Assembly (NCBI GenBank): GCA_018241505.1
Contig: JAFEDS010000016.1
Location: 372,001 to 436,000 of the forward strand
DNA length: 64,000 nt
Reading direction: 5' to 3'
From: Pseudomonadota bacterium
GTDB taxonomy: Bacteria > Pseudomonadota > Gammaproteobacteria > Steroidobacterales > Steroidobacteraceae
Part shown: in pieces, positions 33,449 through 42,572 of the stretch
How positions within the stretch are numbered: position 1 is the stretch's first letter
How the letters are laid out: every line of letters starts with the position of its first letter
Notes under the pieces: generated by a model
Database searches by the model: none
Seen by the model: the letters and a program-made list of their open reading frames with translations, nothing else
What the model was told of the DNA's origin: nothing
Program-made: the position numbers and the translations under genes

Positions 33449-35490
33449 GCGCGCGCAACGATCCTCGTTACGACGTTCTCTTCGAGCCTGTGAGGATTGG
33501 ACCCGTCGTGGCTCGAAACCGGTTCTTCCAGGTTCCTCATTGCAATGGCATGGGTTGGACACAACCCCGGGCATTGGCCGCTCTGCGCGGCATCAAGGCA
33601 GAAGGAGGCTGGGCGGTAGTCTCGACCGAGGAGGTTGAAATCCACCCCAGCGGTGACTGCGAGCCATTCCATGAAGGCCGTCTGTGGACCGATGAGGATA
33701 TTCCGGCGCTGGCGTTGATGGCAGACAAGGTACATGAGCACGGCGCACTGGCGGCCATCGAGCTGACACATCATGGCGCATCGTGCAGCAATCACGGCAC
33801 CCGGGAAGTGCCGCTTTCACCCTCACATCGGCCGATCATCTATCACGCTCCGGTCCAAGCGCGCGCCATGAATAAGCGAGACATTCGCGAATTTCGCCAG
33901 TGGCATCGTGATGGGGCGCTTCGCGCGAAGCGCGCGGGATTCGACTTGGTTTACGTCTATGCGTCGCATGGGCTCAGCCTGCTGACTCACTTTTTGCAGC
34001 GGAGCAAGAACGATCGCACCGACGAGTACGGCGGCAGCCTGGAGAATCGCGCGCGCCTGCTGCGGGAAGTCATAGAGGACACCAAGGAAGCGATCGGCGA
34101 CCGCTGCGCGGTGGCTGTGCGGTTCGCAGTGGACGAGCTGTCGGGCCAACAGGGAATCTGCAGCGACGGCGAGGGGCGCGAAGTCATCGAGATGTTGGCC
34201 GACCTGCCCGATCTCTGGGATGTCAACATTTCAGGCTGGGTGAATGACAGCCAGACATCCCGTTTCGCCAAGGAAGGCTACCAGGAGGAATACACTCGCT
34301 TCGTCAAGTCGGTGACACGCAAACCCGTCGTCGGAGTGGGCCGATTCACCTCGCCTGATACCATGGTGAGCCAGGTACGCCGCGGTGTGCTCGATTTCAT
34401 CGGCGCCGCCCGACCGTCCATTGCCGATCCGTTTCTCCCCAAGAAGCTGCAGGAAGGCAGGCTGGAGGACATCCGGGAATGCATTGGTTGCAACATTTGC
34501 GTCTCCAGCGACTACTCGAGCAGCAATCTGCGCTGTACGCAAAATCCCACGATGGGCGAGGAGTGGCGCCGCGGCTGGCACCCGGAGCGCATCGCGCCAC
34601 GGGGCAGCGATGGCACGGTGTTGGTGGTCGGCGCCGGACCAGCGGGCCTCGAGGCGGCCTTGGCGGCCGCGCAACGGGGCTACGAGGTCCATCTGTCCGA
34701 AGCATCAACCGAGCTCGGTGGTCGAGTGGTGCGCGAAGCGGCGCTACCCGGCTTGCGTGAATGGATTCGCGTGCGTGACTGGCGCGTGGGGCAACTCGCG
34801 AAACTCACAAACGTGCACATCTACCGTGATAGCGCGCTCGAGGTCGCAACCATTCTGGAGTTCGAAGCTCGACATGTGGCCATCGCAACGGGCGCGCGCT
34901 GGCGCCGGGACGGGGTGGGCCGGGAAAACGGCTATCCCATAGAGGGATTCGCTGACAGCGGCGTCGTGTTGACTCCGGATGACCTGATGGACGGCCGGGC
35001 ACCGGAGAGTCCCGTCATCATCTTCGATGATGATCACTACTACATGGGCGGTGTTCTGGCGGAGCGATGTGTTGAGGCGGGCCTGACGGTGACCCTGGTC
35101 ACCCCTGCTTCCGTACCCTCCGCATGGACCGCGAATACGCTCGAGGCACTGCCGATTGCCCGCAAACTGGCCAGATTGGGAGTGACGGTGCTGCCGAATA
35201 CCAACATCACGGGGTTCAGTAAAGGTCGCGCCCTCCTCGTCAGCCAATTGACCGGTGCAGTGAGCCAGCGCGAGGCGCGGTCGCTGATTACAGTGACGGC
35301 GCGATTGCCAAACGACTCACTTTATCTGGAATTGGCTACCCGCCGGGACCGGGTATATCGCGTGGGAGACTGCTACGGACCGGGAACAATACAAGCGGCG
35401 GTCTATTCCGGGCACAAATTCGCTCGTGAGTTGGATACGACACCCACAGTTCACGTGCGGCGCGAGCTGCCCTTGGGGATTGAAGCGTGA
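33445..35490 (+). CDS. Trimethylamine-dehydrogenase-like iron-sulfur flavoprotein
   Basis: A 681-residue three-domain protein with GTG start and GGAGG 5 nt upstream. The N-terminal OYE-type TIM barrel begins YDVLFEPVRIGPVVARNRFFQVPHCNGMG. The Cys in VPHC corresponds to the cysteine carrying covalent 6-S-cysteinyl-FMN in TMADH. The [4Fe-4S] motif ECIGCNIC plus a later Cys in LRCTQNP, then GPAGLEAALAAAQRGYEVHLSEA (ADP-binding domain), complete the family plan. The barrel also has the GARPSIADPFLPKK phosphate-binding region. TMADH, dimethylamine and histamine dehydrogenases oxidatively dealkylate or deaminate amines, passing electrons to ETF. The substrate here is an unknown amine. Confidence 0.92.
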   Translation: MSARNDPRYDVLFEPVRIGPVVARNRFFQVPHCNGMGWTQPRALAALRGIKAEGGWAVVSTEEVEIHPSGDCEPFHEGRLWTDEDIPALALMADKVHEHGALAAIELTHHGASCSNHGTREVPLSPSHRPIIYHAPVQARAMNKRDIREFRQWHRDGALRAKRAGFDLVYVYASHGLSLLTHFLQRSKNDRTDEYGGSLENRARLLREVIEDTKEAIGDRCAVAVRFAVDELSGQQGICSDGEGREVIEMLADLPDLWDVNISGWVNDSQTSRFAKEGYQEEYTRFVKSVTRKPVVGVGRFTSPDTMVSQVRRGVLDFIGAARPSIADPFLPKKLQEGRLEDIRECIGCNICVSSDYSSSNLRCTQNPTMGEEWRRGWHPERIAPRGSDGTVLVVGAGPAGLEAALAAAQRGYEVHLSEASTELGGRVVREAALPGLREWIRVRDWRVGQLAKLTNVHIYRDSALEVATILEFEARHVAIATGARWRRDGVGRENGYPIEGFADSGVVLTPDDLMDGRAPESPVIIFDDDHYYMGGVLAERCVEAGLTVTLVTPASVPSAWTANTLEALPIARKLARLGVTVLPNTNITGFSKGRALLVSQLTGAVSQREARSLITVTARLPNDSLYLELATRRDRVYRVGDCYGPGTIQAAVYSGHKFARELDTTPTVHVRRELPLGIEA

Positions 35491-36677
35491 AATTCCTGCT
35501 ATTGCTCGCCTTGGCACTCACGACCGCGGCCCGCGCGGAACGAGCGCGCGAACTGGGCGTTCCCTTTGAAGGAGCCTCCGGGCCCAACAATGCCATCACC
35601 GACGTGCCCGGTGTTGAGGTCGGACAAGTCACGCACATCGAGGGTGATGGGCCTCTGAAAGTGGGCGTGGGGCCGATTCGCACCGGTGTGACCGTAGTGC
35701 TGCCGCGAGGCCGCTCCAGCGCCAAGGCCGTCTATGGCGGTTTCTTCAACTTGAACGGCAACGGTGAGCTGACCGGACAATCCTACCTGCAGGACTTCGG
35801 CGTGATCATCGGTCCGATCGGAATCTCCAACACCAATGCCATCGGACAGGTATATGCCGGAATTCAGCAATGGACGCAGCAGAAATTCGGCGATGCGGCT
35901 ACGCCGGTGGCGGCGGAGACGTGGGATGGCCGGTTGAACGATATCGGCGGCTTCCACGTGCAACCGACCGATGTAGTGGCGGCAATCGAGGCCGCGCGCC
36001 CGGGTCCGGTTGCGGAAGGCAATGTCGGCGGCGGCACCGGAATGGTTTGCTTCGGCTTCAAAGGGGGCATAGGCACTGCCTCGCGCAAGGTGACCGTGAC
36101 GGGCAAGGACTTCATGGTTGGCGTCCTCGCCCAATGCAACACCGGCGACCGGCTGACGCTGCGCATCGCAGGCGCTCCGATAGGAGCCGATCTGTCCAGC
36201 GCGTGGCAACCCTGTTATGACCTGAAGCTGTCGCCACCCGACAAGCAGCCCAAATGTTCGGGTAGCGGTGCCTCCAGCCACGAGCCGCCGCCCGATGAAG
36301 GATCAATCATCATTGTTGTCGCGACCGACGCCCCGTTGATTCCGGCGCAGCTCAATCGGGTCGCCCGCCGCGCGGCGTTGGGCTTGGGCCGACTCGGGTC
36401 GTACGCCGGGAACGGCTCCGGAGATCTGATCATATCGTTCACGACAGCGAGTGCGGATGCAAACCATCCGGATCAAAAGCATCCTTCGCCCATCACTCCG
36501 CTCCCCAACAGTGGCATCGACCCCCTGTTCAAGGCTGTTGTCGAAGCTACGGAGGAGTCGGTAGTAAACGCACTGGTCGCGGCACGCACCATGACCGGTG
36601 CAGACGGGTACACATTCTATGGTCTGCCGCATGAGGAGTTGCGCAGGCTGTTGAAACATTACGGACGGGCACCATGA
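35487..36677 (+). CDS. Secreted P1-family peptidase (DmpA/BapA-like beta-aminopeptidase)
   Basis: A 396-residue protein starting at GTG 35487, which overlaps the previous stop (GTGA). A short signal peptide (MKFLLLLALALTTAARA) precedes the Ntn-like P1 fold: ITDVPGVEVGQVTH, FNLNGNGELTGQSYL, GPIGISNTNAIGQVY, GNVGGGTGMVCFGFKGGIGTAS, and the autocleavage site DEGSIIIVVATDAPL, where the Ser after Gly becomes the N-terminal nucleophile of the small subunit. DmpA and BapA remove N-terminal D- or beta-amino acids from peptides and amides. In this operon it probably releases the amine or beta-amino acid substrate in the periplasm. Confidence 0.9.
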   Translation: MKFLLLLALALTTAARAERARELGVPFEGASGPNNAITDVPGVEVGQVTHIEGDGPLKVGVGPIRTGVTVVLPRGRSSAKAVYGGFFNLNGNGELTGQSYLQDFGVIIGPIGISNTNAIGQVYAGIQQWTQQKFGDAATPVAAETWDGRLNDIGGFHVQPTDVVAAIEAARPGPVAEGNVGGGTGMVCFGFKGGIGTASRKVTVTGKDFMVGVLAQCNTGDRLTLRIAGAPIGADLSSAWQPCYDLKLSPPDKQPKCSGSGASSHEPPPDEGSIIIVVATDAPLIPAQLNRVARRAALGLGRLGSYAGNGSGDLIISFTTASADANHPDQKHPSPITPLPNSGIDPLFKAVVEATEESVVNALVAARTMTGADGYTFYGLPHEELRRLLKHYGRAP

Positions 36678-38242
36678 GCTTCAAACTCACCTACTCCACC
36701 ATGTTCTCCCCTCCCCCGGAGTTGCATACTCGTTTCGACGAGGCGATGCACAAAGCCATGGCCTCTTTGGGGCGCCAACACACCATCCACATTGCCGGCG
36801 CCGATCGCAGCGGGCTGCGCACCGTAGAGAGCCGGAGCCCGATCGATCAGCGCACGCTGCTGGGCGAGTTCGCAGTCGCCACCGTGAACGAGTCGGACCA
36901 GGCCTTGCAAGCGGCACACGGTGCGTGGAACGGATGGCAGCGCACTCCTGCGGCGCAGCGTGCAGCGTATTTGCGTCGAGTAGCGCAGCTCATCGAGCAG
37001 CGGGTGTTCGACATCGCAGCCGCGCTGACACTCGAAGTGGGCAAAAATCGCGTGGAAGCGCTGGGTGAGGTGCAAGAAACCGCCGACTTCTTCAATGGGT
37101 ATGCCGACGAGTTCGAGCAGCGTCAGGCATTCGACCATGCGCTGCCCAACGACCCTCTGGCCGGCTTCGTCTCACGTAACCGCAGCGTGCTCAAGCCCTA
37201 TGGCGCCTGGGTAGTCATCAACCCATTCAATTTCCCATTCGCGCTGGCAGGCGGCCCGGTCGCCGCGGCGCTCATAACCGGCAACACAGTCGTGCTGAAG
37301 GGCGCCCCTGCAACGCCGTGGGCGGGTCGGCTGTTGGCGGACTGCATTCGCGATGCCGGCCTGCCGGCCGGCGTTTTCAACTATTTGAGTGGCGTGGACC
37401 CGGACGTCGGACCGGCACTGACACAACATCCGCTGACTGCGGGTGTGACGTTTACCGGATCGCACGCGGTGGGCATGCAGATCGGGCGCAGCCTTTGGAG
37501 CGCAACTCAGCCGAAACCCTATATCGCGGAAATGGGCGGCAAGAACGCCTGCATTGTGACCGCATCCGCAGACCTGGAGCGCGCGGCAACGGGCATCATT
37601 CGATCGGCCTTCGGTATGGGCGGACAGAAGTGCTCCGCATTGTCGCGGTTGTATGTTCACCAGGACGTTGCGGACTCCCTGTTGAAACATATTCTCGAGC
37701 AGACTGCCCGTCTGCGCATCGGCAACCCGTCGAAGCAGGAGAACTGGCTGGGACCAACAGCCACACCGGCAGGATACGCAAGCTATGCGCGATTCGCTGC
37801 GCAGCTCAGCTCGCACGGCGCACGGACACTCATCGGCGGCGCGCAGCTTCGTGAGGGCGAGTTGGCCCACGGCTTGTTCGTGGAGCCACTCGTTGCTGAA
37901 GCACCGCCCGAACATCCGCTTTGGCAAAAAGAGATGTTTCTGCCCATTCTCATGGTCCAGCGTGTGGGCTCCAACAACGCCGCAATGGAACTGGCGAACC
38001 AATCGCCGCTGGGGCTGACTGCCGGCTTCTATGGCGCCACAAACGAAATCGCCTGGTTTCAGGGCAATATTGAAGCAGGCGTCACATACGCAAATCGCCC
38101 TCAGGGTGCGACGACGGGAGCCTGGCCCGGATATCAGCCCTTCGGAGGTTGGAAAGGCTCGGGCAGTACCGGTAAGGCAATCGCCTCCTTCTACTACCTG
38201 CCGCAATACATGCGCGAGCAGTCGCAGACCGTGGTCGAATGA
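36674..38242 (+). CDS. Aldehyde dehydrogenase, ALDH4/1-pyrroline-5-carboxylate-dehydrogenase type
   Basis: A 522-residue NAD(P)+-dependent enzyme. It shows SPIDQRTLLGEFAVATVNESDQAL, INPFNFPFALAGGPVAAALITGNTVVLKGA, GVTFTGSHAVG, the catalytic Glu region AEMGGKNACIV, and catalytic Cys in GMGGQKCSALSRLYV. These resemble glutamate-semialdehyde/P5C dehydrogenases more than generic ALDHs. It would oxidise the semialdehyde made by either aminotransferase of the operon to an acid. Start and stop overlap the neighbours by 4 nt (ATGA on both sides). Confidence 0.9.
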   Translation: MSFKLTYSTMFSPPPELHTRFDEAMHKAMASLGRQHTIHIAGADRSGLRTVESRSPIDQRTLLGEFAVATVNESDQALQAAHGAWNGWQRTPAAQRAAYLRRVAQLIEQRVFDIAAALTLEVGKNRVEALGEVQETADFFNGYADEFEQRQAFDHALPNDPLAGFVSRNRSVLKPYGAWVVINPFNFPFALAGGPVAAALITGNTVVLKGAPATPWAGRLLADCIRDAGLPAGVFNYLSGVDPDVGPALTQHPLTAGVTFTGSHAVGMQIGRSLWSATQPKPYIAEMGGKNACIVTASADLERAATGIIRSAFGMGGQKCSALSRLYVHQDVADSLLKHILEQTARLRIGNPSKQENWLGPTATPAGYASYARFAAQLSSHGARTLIGGAQLREGELAHGLFVEPLVAEAPPEHPLWQKEMFLPILMVQRVGSNNAAMELANQSPLGLTAGFYGATNEIAWFQGNIEAGVTYANRPQGATTGAWPGYQPFGGWKGSGSTGKAIASFYYLPQYMREQSQTVVE

Positions 38243-39087
38243 AAGTCCTGCCCTTGAGCGAGGCGATCAAGCGCCACGTGCATGACGGGGATACCGTCGC
38301 GCTGGAAGGCTTCACACATCTCATTCCGTTCGCCGCCGGCCACGAGATCATCCGCCAACAACGCCGCAATCTGCACCTGATCCGAATGACACCTGATCTG
38401 ATTTACGACCAGTTGATTGGAATGGGTTGCGCGGCGCGCCTGACATTTTCCTGGGGCGGTAATCCAGGTGTGGGCTCACTACACCGTTTGCGAGACGCGG
38501 TCGAGAACTCATGGCCCCATCCGCTCACACTCACAGAGCACACTCATGCGGAAATGGCTGTCGCGTACCAGGCCGGCGCAAGCGGCTTGCCTTGCGGGAT
38601 CATGCGCCGCTACTCGACCACTGATCTCGCGCACGTCCCGAACGCACCGGTGGCGGCCGCGCAATGCCCATTCACCGGCGATGCGTTGGCGATGGTTCCC
38701 GCGATCAATCCCGATGTCACCATATTACATGCGCAACAAGTAGACTGCGCCGGCAACGTTCTCATCCGTGGGATCCTGGGCGCTGCGAAGGAAGCCGCGA
38801 TGGCGGCCCATCGCCTGTTGGTGACTGTCGAGGAACGAGTCGAGCAATTCGACGCGGATATGAATGCAGTCGTGTTGCCGGCTTGGCTGATCACGGCAGT
38901 CAGTATCGTCCCGGGTGGCGCTTATCCGTCCTACGCCCAGGGCGCCTATCCGCGCGACAATCGCTTCTATCTCGAGTGGGACGACATCGCGCGCGAGCGC
39001 AAGACGTTTCTCGACTGGATGGCAAAGCACGTCCTGGCGATACCCAGTCACATGGAGCATCTGCGCTTGTTGGGAGTATTGGCGTGA
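38239..39087 (+). CDS. CoA-transferase subunit A (glutaconate CoA-transferase-like)
   Basis: A 282-residue alpha subunit with LSEAIKRHVHDGDTVALEGFTHLIPFAAGHEIIRQ, LTFSWGGNPGVGSLHRLRDAVE and GLPCGIMRRYSTTDL, as in GctA-type CoA-transferases. Subunit B follows with a GTGA overlap. Together they would transfer CoA from a donor such as acetyl- or succinyl-CoA to the acid made by the aldehyde dehydrogenase, or open a ring as in the related IpdAB hydrolases. The catalytic Glu lies in subunit B. Confidence 0.87.
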   Translation: MKVLPLSEAIKRHVHDGDTVALEGFTHLIPFAAGHEIIRQQRRNLHLIRMTPDLIYDQLIGMGCAARLTFSWGGNPGVGSLHRLRDAVENSWPHPLTLTEHTHAEMAVAYQAGASGLPCGIMRRYSTTDLAHVPNAPVAAAQCPFTGDALAMVPAINPDVTILHAQQVDCAGNVLIRGILGAAKEAAMAAHRLLVTVEERVEQFDADMNAVVLPAWLITAVSIVPGGAYPSYAQGAYPRDNRFYLEWDDIARERKTFLDWMAKHVLAIPSHMEHLRLLGVLA

Positions 39088-39881
39088 GTACAGCCGGATA
39101 CACCGCAGACGAAATGATGACCGTGACTGCCGCCCACCAGTTGGCCAACGGCGCGGTCTGCTTTGTCGGAATTGGATTGCCCAGCGCCGCCTGCAACCTG
39201 GCGCGGCTGACACATGCCCCGGATCTCGTACTCATCTACGAATCAGGCACTGTGGGAACCCGTCCGAGTGTGTTACCTCTGTCCATCGGCGATGGCGAGT
39301 TGGCCGAAACGGCCACCTCGGTCATTCCATTACCGGAAGTCTTTACACATTACCTGCAGCGCGGGCGAGTGGACGTGGGATTTCTCGGCGCCGCCCAGAT
39401 CGACCGCTATGGAAATCTCAACAGCACAGTCATTGGGGACTACACCCAACCTCGGGTGCGATTGCCGGGTGCCGGCGGCGCGCCTGAAATCGCCACCTAC
39501 GCGCGCGAGGTCCTGATCATCATGAAACAGTCGGCCCGCAGTTTCGTCGAGCGGCTGGATTTCCGCACCTCCTGCGGCTATCTCGACGGCGGGGGAGCGC
39601 GGCGGTGTCCCGGGCACGGACCCAGGGCACTGATAACGGACTTGGGAGTCCTCAGGCCGCACCCCGAGACTGACGAGCTGCAATTGTGCGCAATGTATCC
39701 AGGTGTCACCGTGGACGCGGTGCGTAAAGCAACAGGCTGGCCGCTAAAGACTGCCGCCCATGTCGAGGTGCTGCCCCCTCCGGATCCAGCGGATCTCGAG
39801 TGCCTCCGCGACCTCCACGAGCGCACCCGCGCGGCACATTCAACTCCGGTCAGGATTACGCCCACAGCCACTACTCGCTGA
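39084..39881 (+). CDS. CoA-transferase subunit B (glutaconate CoA-transferase-like)
   Basis: A 265-residue beta subunit starting at GTG 39084. It has FVGIGLPSAACNLARLTHAPDLVLIYESGTVG, where the Glu in YESG is the residue that forms the CoA-thioester in GctB-type enzymes. Its retention argues for genuine CoA transfer, not the Glu-less IpdAB hydrolase activity. The VDVGFLGAAQIDRYGNLNSTVIG block is also standard. It precedes the GabT-like gene by 9 nt. Confidence 0.87.
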   Translation: MSTAGYTADEMMTVTAAHQLANGAVCFVGIGLPSAACNLARLTHAPDLVLIYESGTVGTRPSVLPLSIGDGELAETATSVIPLPEVFTHYLQRGRVDVGFLGAAQIDRYGNLNSTVIGDYTQPRVRLPGAGGAPEIATYAREVLIIMKQSARSFVERLDFRTSCGYLDGGGARRCPGHGPRALITDLGVLRPHPETDELQLCAMYPGVTVDAVRKATGWPLKTAAHVEVLPPPDPADLECLRDLHERTRAAHSTPVRITPTATTR

Positions 39882-39890
39882 GGAAGAGTT

Positions 39891-41213
39891 ATGCGATTAC
39901 CCCATATCAAAACACCCCTACCGGGCCCGAAAGCCCATGCGCTGATTGAGCGCGATCGCCTGGTGAGCACGCCCTCCTATCCCCGCGACTATCCCTTCGT
40001 GATGGCGAAAGGCCGTGGTGCCGAAGTATGGGATGTCGACGGCAACCGCTTCCTGGATTTCGCTTCAGGGATCGCCGTCTGCAGTACCGGTCACGCGCAT
40101 CCGCAGGTCGTGCAGGCCATTCGCGACGCGACCGAGGATTTTCTCCACATTTCGAGCGACTACTGGCATGAGCGCATGACGCGCCTGTGCGAGCGGATCA
40201 ACTCGATGGCGCCGATGCGGGAGCCCGTGCAGGTATTCCTGTGTCAGAGCGGCACGGAGTCGGTTGAAGGCGCACTCAAGCTGGCGCGTTACGTGACCGG
40301 GCGGCCCCGGTTCATTGCGTTCCTCGGTGCCTTTCACGGGCGCTCCATGGGATCGCTGTCTTTCACGTCCAGCAAGTACACCCAGCAGGCGGGTTTCTTC
40401 CCGACCATGCCCGGTGTGACGCATGTACCCTACCCCAACACCTACCGGCCACTGTTCGCCGGCGCCGACCAGGGCAAGGCCGTGTTGGAGTATGTCGAAA
40501 ACATGCTCTTCCAGACCAACATTCCGGCCAGTGAGGTGGCAGCGATCCTGGTCGAGCCCATTCAGGGTGAAGGTGGCTACCTCGTGCCGCCGGACGGATT
40601 CCTGCAGGGCCTGCGCGACTTGTGCGACCGTTACGGCATTCTGTTGATATTCGATGAGGTTCAGAGCGGCATCGGCCGCACCGGCAAGATGTTCGCAAGT
40701 CAGCACTGGGGCGTGGCACCCGATATCATGACGTTGGCCAAGGGCCTGGGTTCGGGGCTGCCCATCGGACTCACAGTGGCCCGCAAAAGCCTCATGGAGC
40801 GCTGGAAACGAGGTGCCCACGGCAATACCTACGGCGGAAATCCCGTTACGTGCGCCGCCGCACTCGCCACTCTCGATCTGGTTGAGGGCGAATATGCAGC
40901 CAATGCAGCTCGCGTCGGCGAGTATTTCATAGGCCGATTGCGTGAGCTGCAGAACCGTTTCGACTGCATCGGTGACATCCGCGGCAAGGGCCTCATGATC
41001 GGGATGGAGCTGGTGGAGAATCGCAACAGCCGCAAGCCGGCCAAAGAGCTGGCTGAGAAGCTGCTCACCCGGGCCTTCCACCAGGGTTTGTTACTCCTGT
41101 CCTGTGGAGTCAGCACCGTGCGCTTCATTCCTCCCCTGATGATTGATCGGGGGCATGTCGATGAGGCCATGGTTCTCCTGGAAGCTGCCCTGACCGAAGC
41201 GCTCGCGCCTTAA
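39891..41213 (+). CDS. Class III aminotransferase, GabT-like
   Basis: A 440-residue PLP enzyme. AEVWDVDGNRFLDFASGIAVCSTGHAHPQVV, FLCQSGTESVEGALKLARY, FLGAFHGRSMGSLSFTSSK, EPIQGEGGYLVPP, LIFDEVQSGIGRTGKMFA and the PLP-Lys in TLAKGLGSGLPIG place it with 4-aminobutyrate/5-aminovalerate aminotransferases. It is the second aminotransferase in the operon, so two amino groups or two substrates are likely handled. The product would be a semialdehyde for the ALDH4-type enzyme. GAGG-like bases precede the ATG. Confidence 0.9.
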   Translation: MRLPHIKTPLPGPKAHALIERDRLVSTPSYPRDYPFVMAKGRGAEVWDVDGNRFLDFASGIAVCSTGHAHPQVVQAIRDATEDFLHISSDYWHERMTRLCERINSMAPMREPVQVFLCQSGTESVEGALKLARYVTGRPRFIAFLGAFHGRSMGSLSFTSSKYTQQAGFFPTMPGVTHVPYPNTYRPLFAGADQGKAVLEYVENMLFQTNIPASEVAAILVEPIQGEGGYLVPPDGFLQGLRDLCDRYGILLIFDEVQSGIGRTGKMFASQHWGVAPDIMTLAKGLGSGLPIGLTVARKSLMERWKRGAHGNTYGGNPVTCAAALATLDLVEGEYAANAARVGEYFIGRLRELQNRFDCIGDIRGKGLMIGMELVENRNSRKPAKELAEKLLTRAFHQGLLLLSCGVSTVRFIPPLMIDRGHVDEAMVLLEAALTEALAP

Positions 41214-41225
41214 GAGAGCGCCAAC

Positions 41226-42572
41226 ATGTCCGCTGTGGCTGCCGAGTCCGATACATCGCGTCCCCTCGGGTTCTGGACCTGCACGGCGCTGGTCATTGGC
41301 AATACAATCGGCGTCGGCATCTTCCTCCTGCCGGCAACGCTCGCGCCCTACGGGTTGAACGCGTTATGGGGCTGGTTGATCACCCTGATTGGCTGTGTTT
41401 GCCTCGCGATGGTTTTTTCAGTGCTGCCGCGGCTGTTGCCGGAAGAGGACGGCCCCTACGGCTACACGCAGCGCGCGTTCGGCGGTGGCGTGACGTTCTA
41501 TGTGCTGTGGTGTTATTGGTTCTCGGCATGGGTGACGAACTCCACTATCGCCACCGGGGTTGTGGGTTACCTGACGATCTTGATTCCCGCGCTGCGGGCT
41601 GTTCCCTGGTTACCTCCCGTCATCGCACTTACGCTCATCTGGACATTCGCCCTCATCAACTCGCTCGGCATCCGTATGGCCGCTTCGATTCAGATTGTCA
41701 CGACGGTATTGAAGCTGCTGCCGCAGGCAGGGATCATCCTGTTGGGTCTGTGGCTGCTGGCGGTAAAGCCGACGTTGTACTTTGCGAATATTCCGGTCAA
41801 TCCTATTTCACTGCGCGCGGTGCTGGATGCTTCGACCAACACTCTGTACGCCATGTTGGGGATCGAGTGCGCCGCCATTCCTGCCGCGAAGGTTCTCAAT
41901 CCAGGCCGCACGATCCCGCGAGCGACGCTCATCGGCACTCTGGTCACCGCGATCGTCTACATCGGGGTGTCCGTGATTCCCTTGTTTCTCATACCGCAAG
42001 CACAGCTCGCTGCCTCCAGTGCTCCGTTCGCGGACCTCTTCGCACGCTACCTGGGCCCGCAATATGGATGGTGGCTGGCGCTGTCCATTGTCATCTGCGG
42101 GCTCGGTGCGTTGAATGGCTGGACTCTCATTGTCGGTGAGTTGACACAGACCTTCGCCATGCGCGGCCGCTTCCCGGAAGGCTGGGGTAAGCCCAGCCGC
42201 CGCGGAACCCCCGTCACCGCCTTCATTGTCACTGGCGTACTCGCCAGCATCATCCTGCTCATGAACTACAGCGAGTCCACAACCAAGCTGTTCACCTTCT
42301 TCAGTCAACTCGTGACCGCGGCGAACCTGCCCCTGTATCTGGCGTGCTCTCTGGCTGTGCTGATTGTAGTGAAGCGCGAAAGGATTGCGACCGGCTGGCG
42401 CCGCGAGCTCGTTGGACGAGGCGCGGCGTTCGCGGCCGCTGTGTATTGCCTATGGGCATTCGCAGGTGTCGGCGCCAAACCATGGCTGTACGCGATTGTG
42501 CTGGCGGTTGTTGCGATTCCGTTCCATTTCGCGTCGGCGCGATCGCGTAGCGCACCGCAGATCAGTGTGTAG
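41226..42572 (+). CDS. APC-superfamily amino-acid/polyamine permease
   Basis: A 448-residue, 12-helix carrier. TM1 contains GNTIGVGIFLLPATLAPYG, the unwound substrate-binding helix motif of APC transporters. ECAAIPAAKVLNPGRTIPRAT (TM6 and following loop) and RFPEGWGKPSRRGTPVTAFIVTG follow. The layout resembles AdiC/PotE-type amino-acid or amine exchangers. It is the last gene of the amine operon and provides a second entry or exchange route besides NCS1. Its 3' end overlaps the convergent penicillin-acylase gene by 11 nt. Confidence 0.9.
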   Translation: MSAVAAESDTSRPLGFWTCTALVIGNTIGVGIFLLPATLAPYGLNALWGWLITLIGCVCLAMVFSVLPRLLPEEDGPYGYTQRAFGGGVTFYVLWCYWFSAWVTNSTIATGVVGYLTILIPALRAVPWLPPVIALTLIWTFALINSLGIRMAASIQIVTTVLKLLPQAGIILLGLWLLAVKPTLYFANIPVNPISLRAVLDASTNTLYAMLGIECAAIPAAKVLNPGRTIPRATLIGTLVTAIVYIGVSVIPLFLIPQAQLAASSAPFADLFARYLGPQYGWWLALSIVICGLGALNGWTLIVGELTQTFAMRGRFPEGWGKPSRRGTPVTAFIVTGVLASIILLMNYSESTTKLFTFFSQLVTAANLPLYLACSLAVLIVVKRERIATGWRRELVGRGAAFAAAVYCLWAFAGVGAKPWLYAIVLAVVAIPFHFASARSRSAPQISV

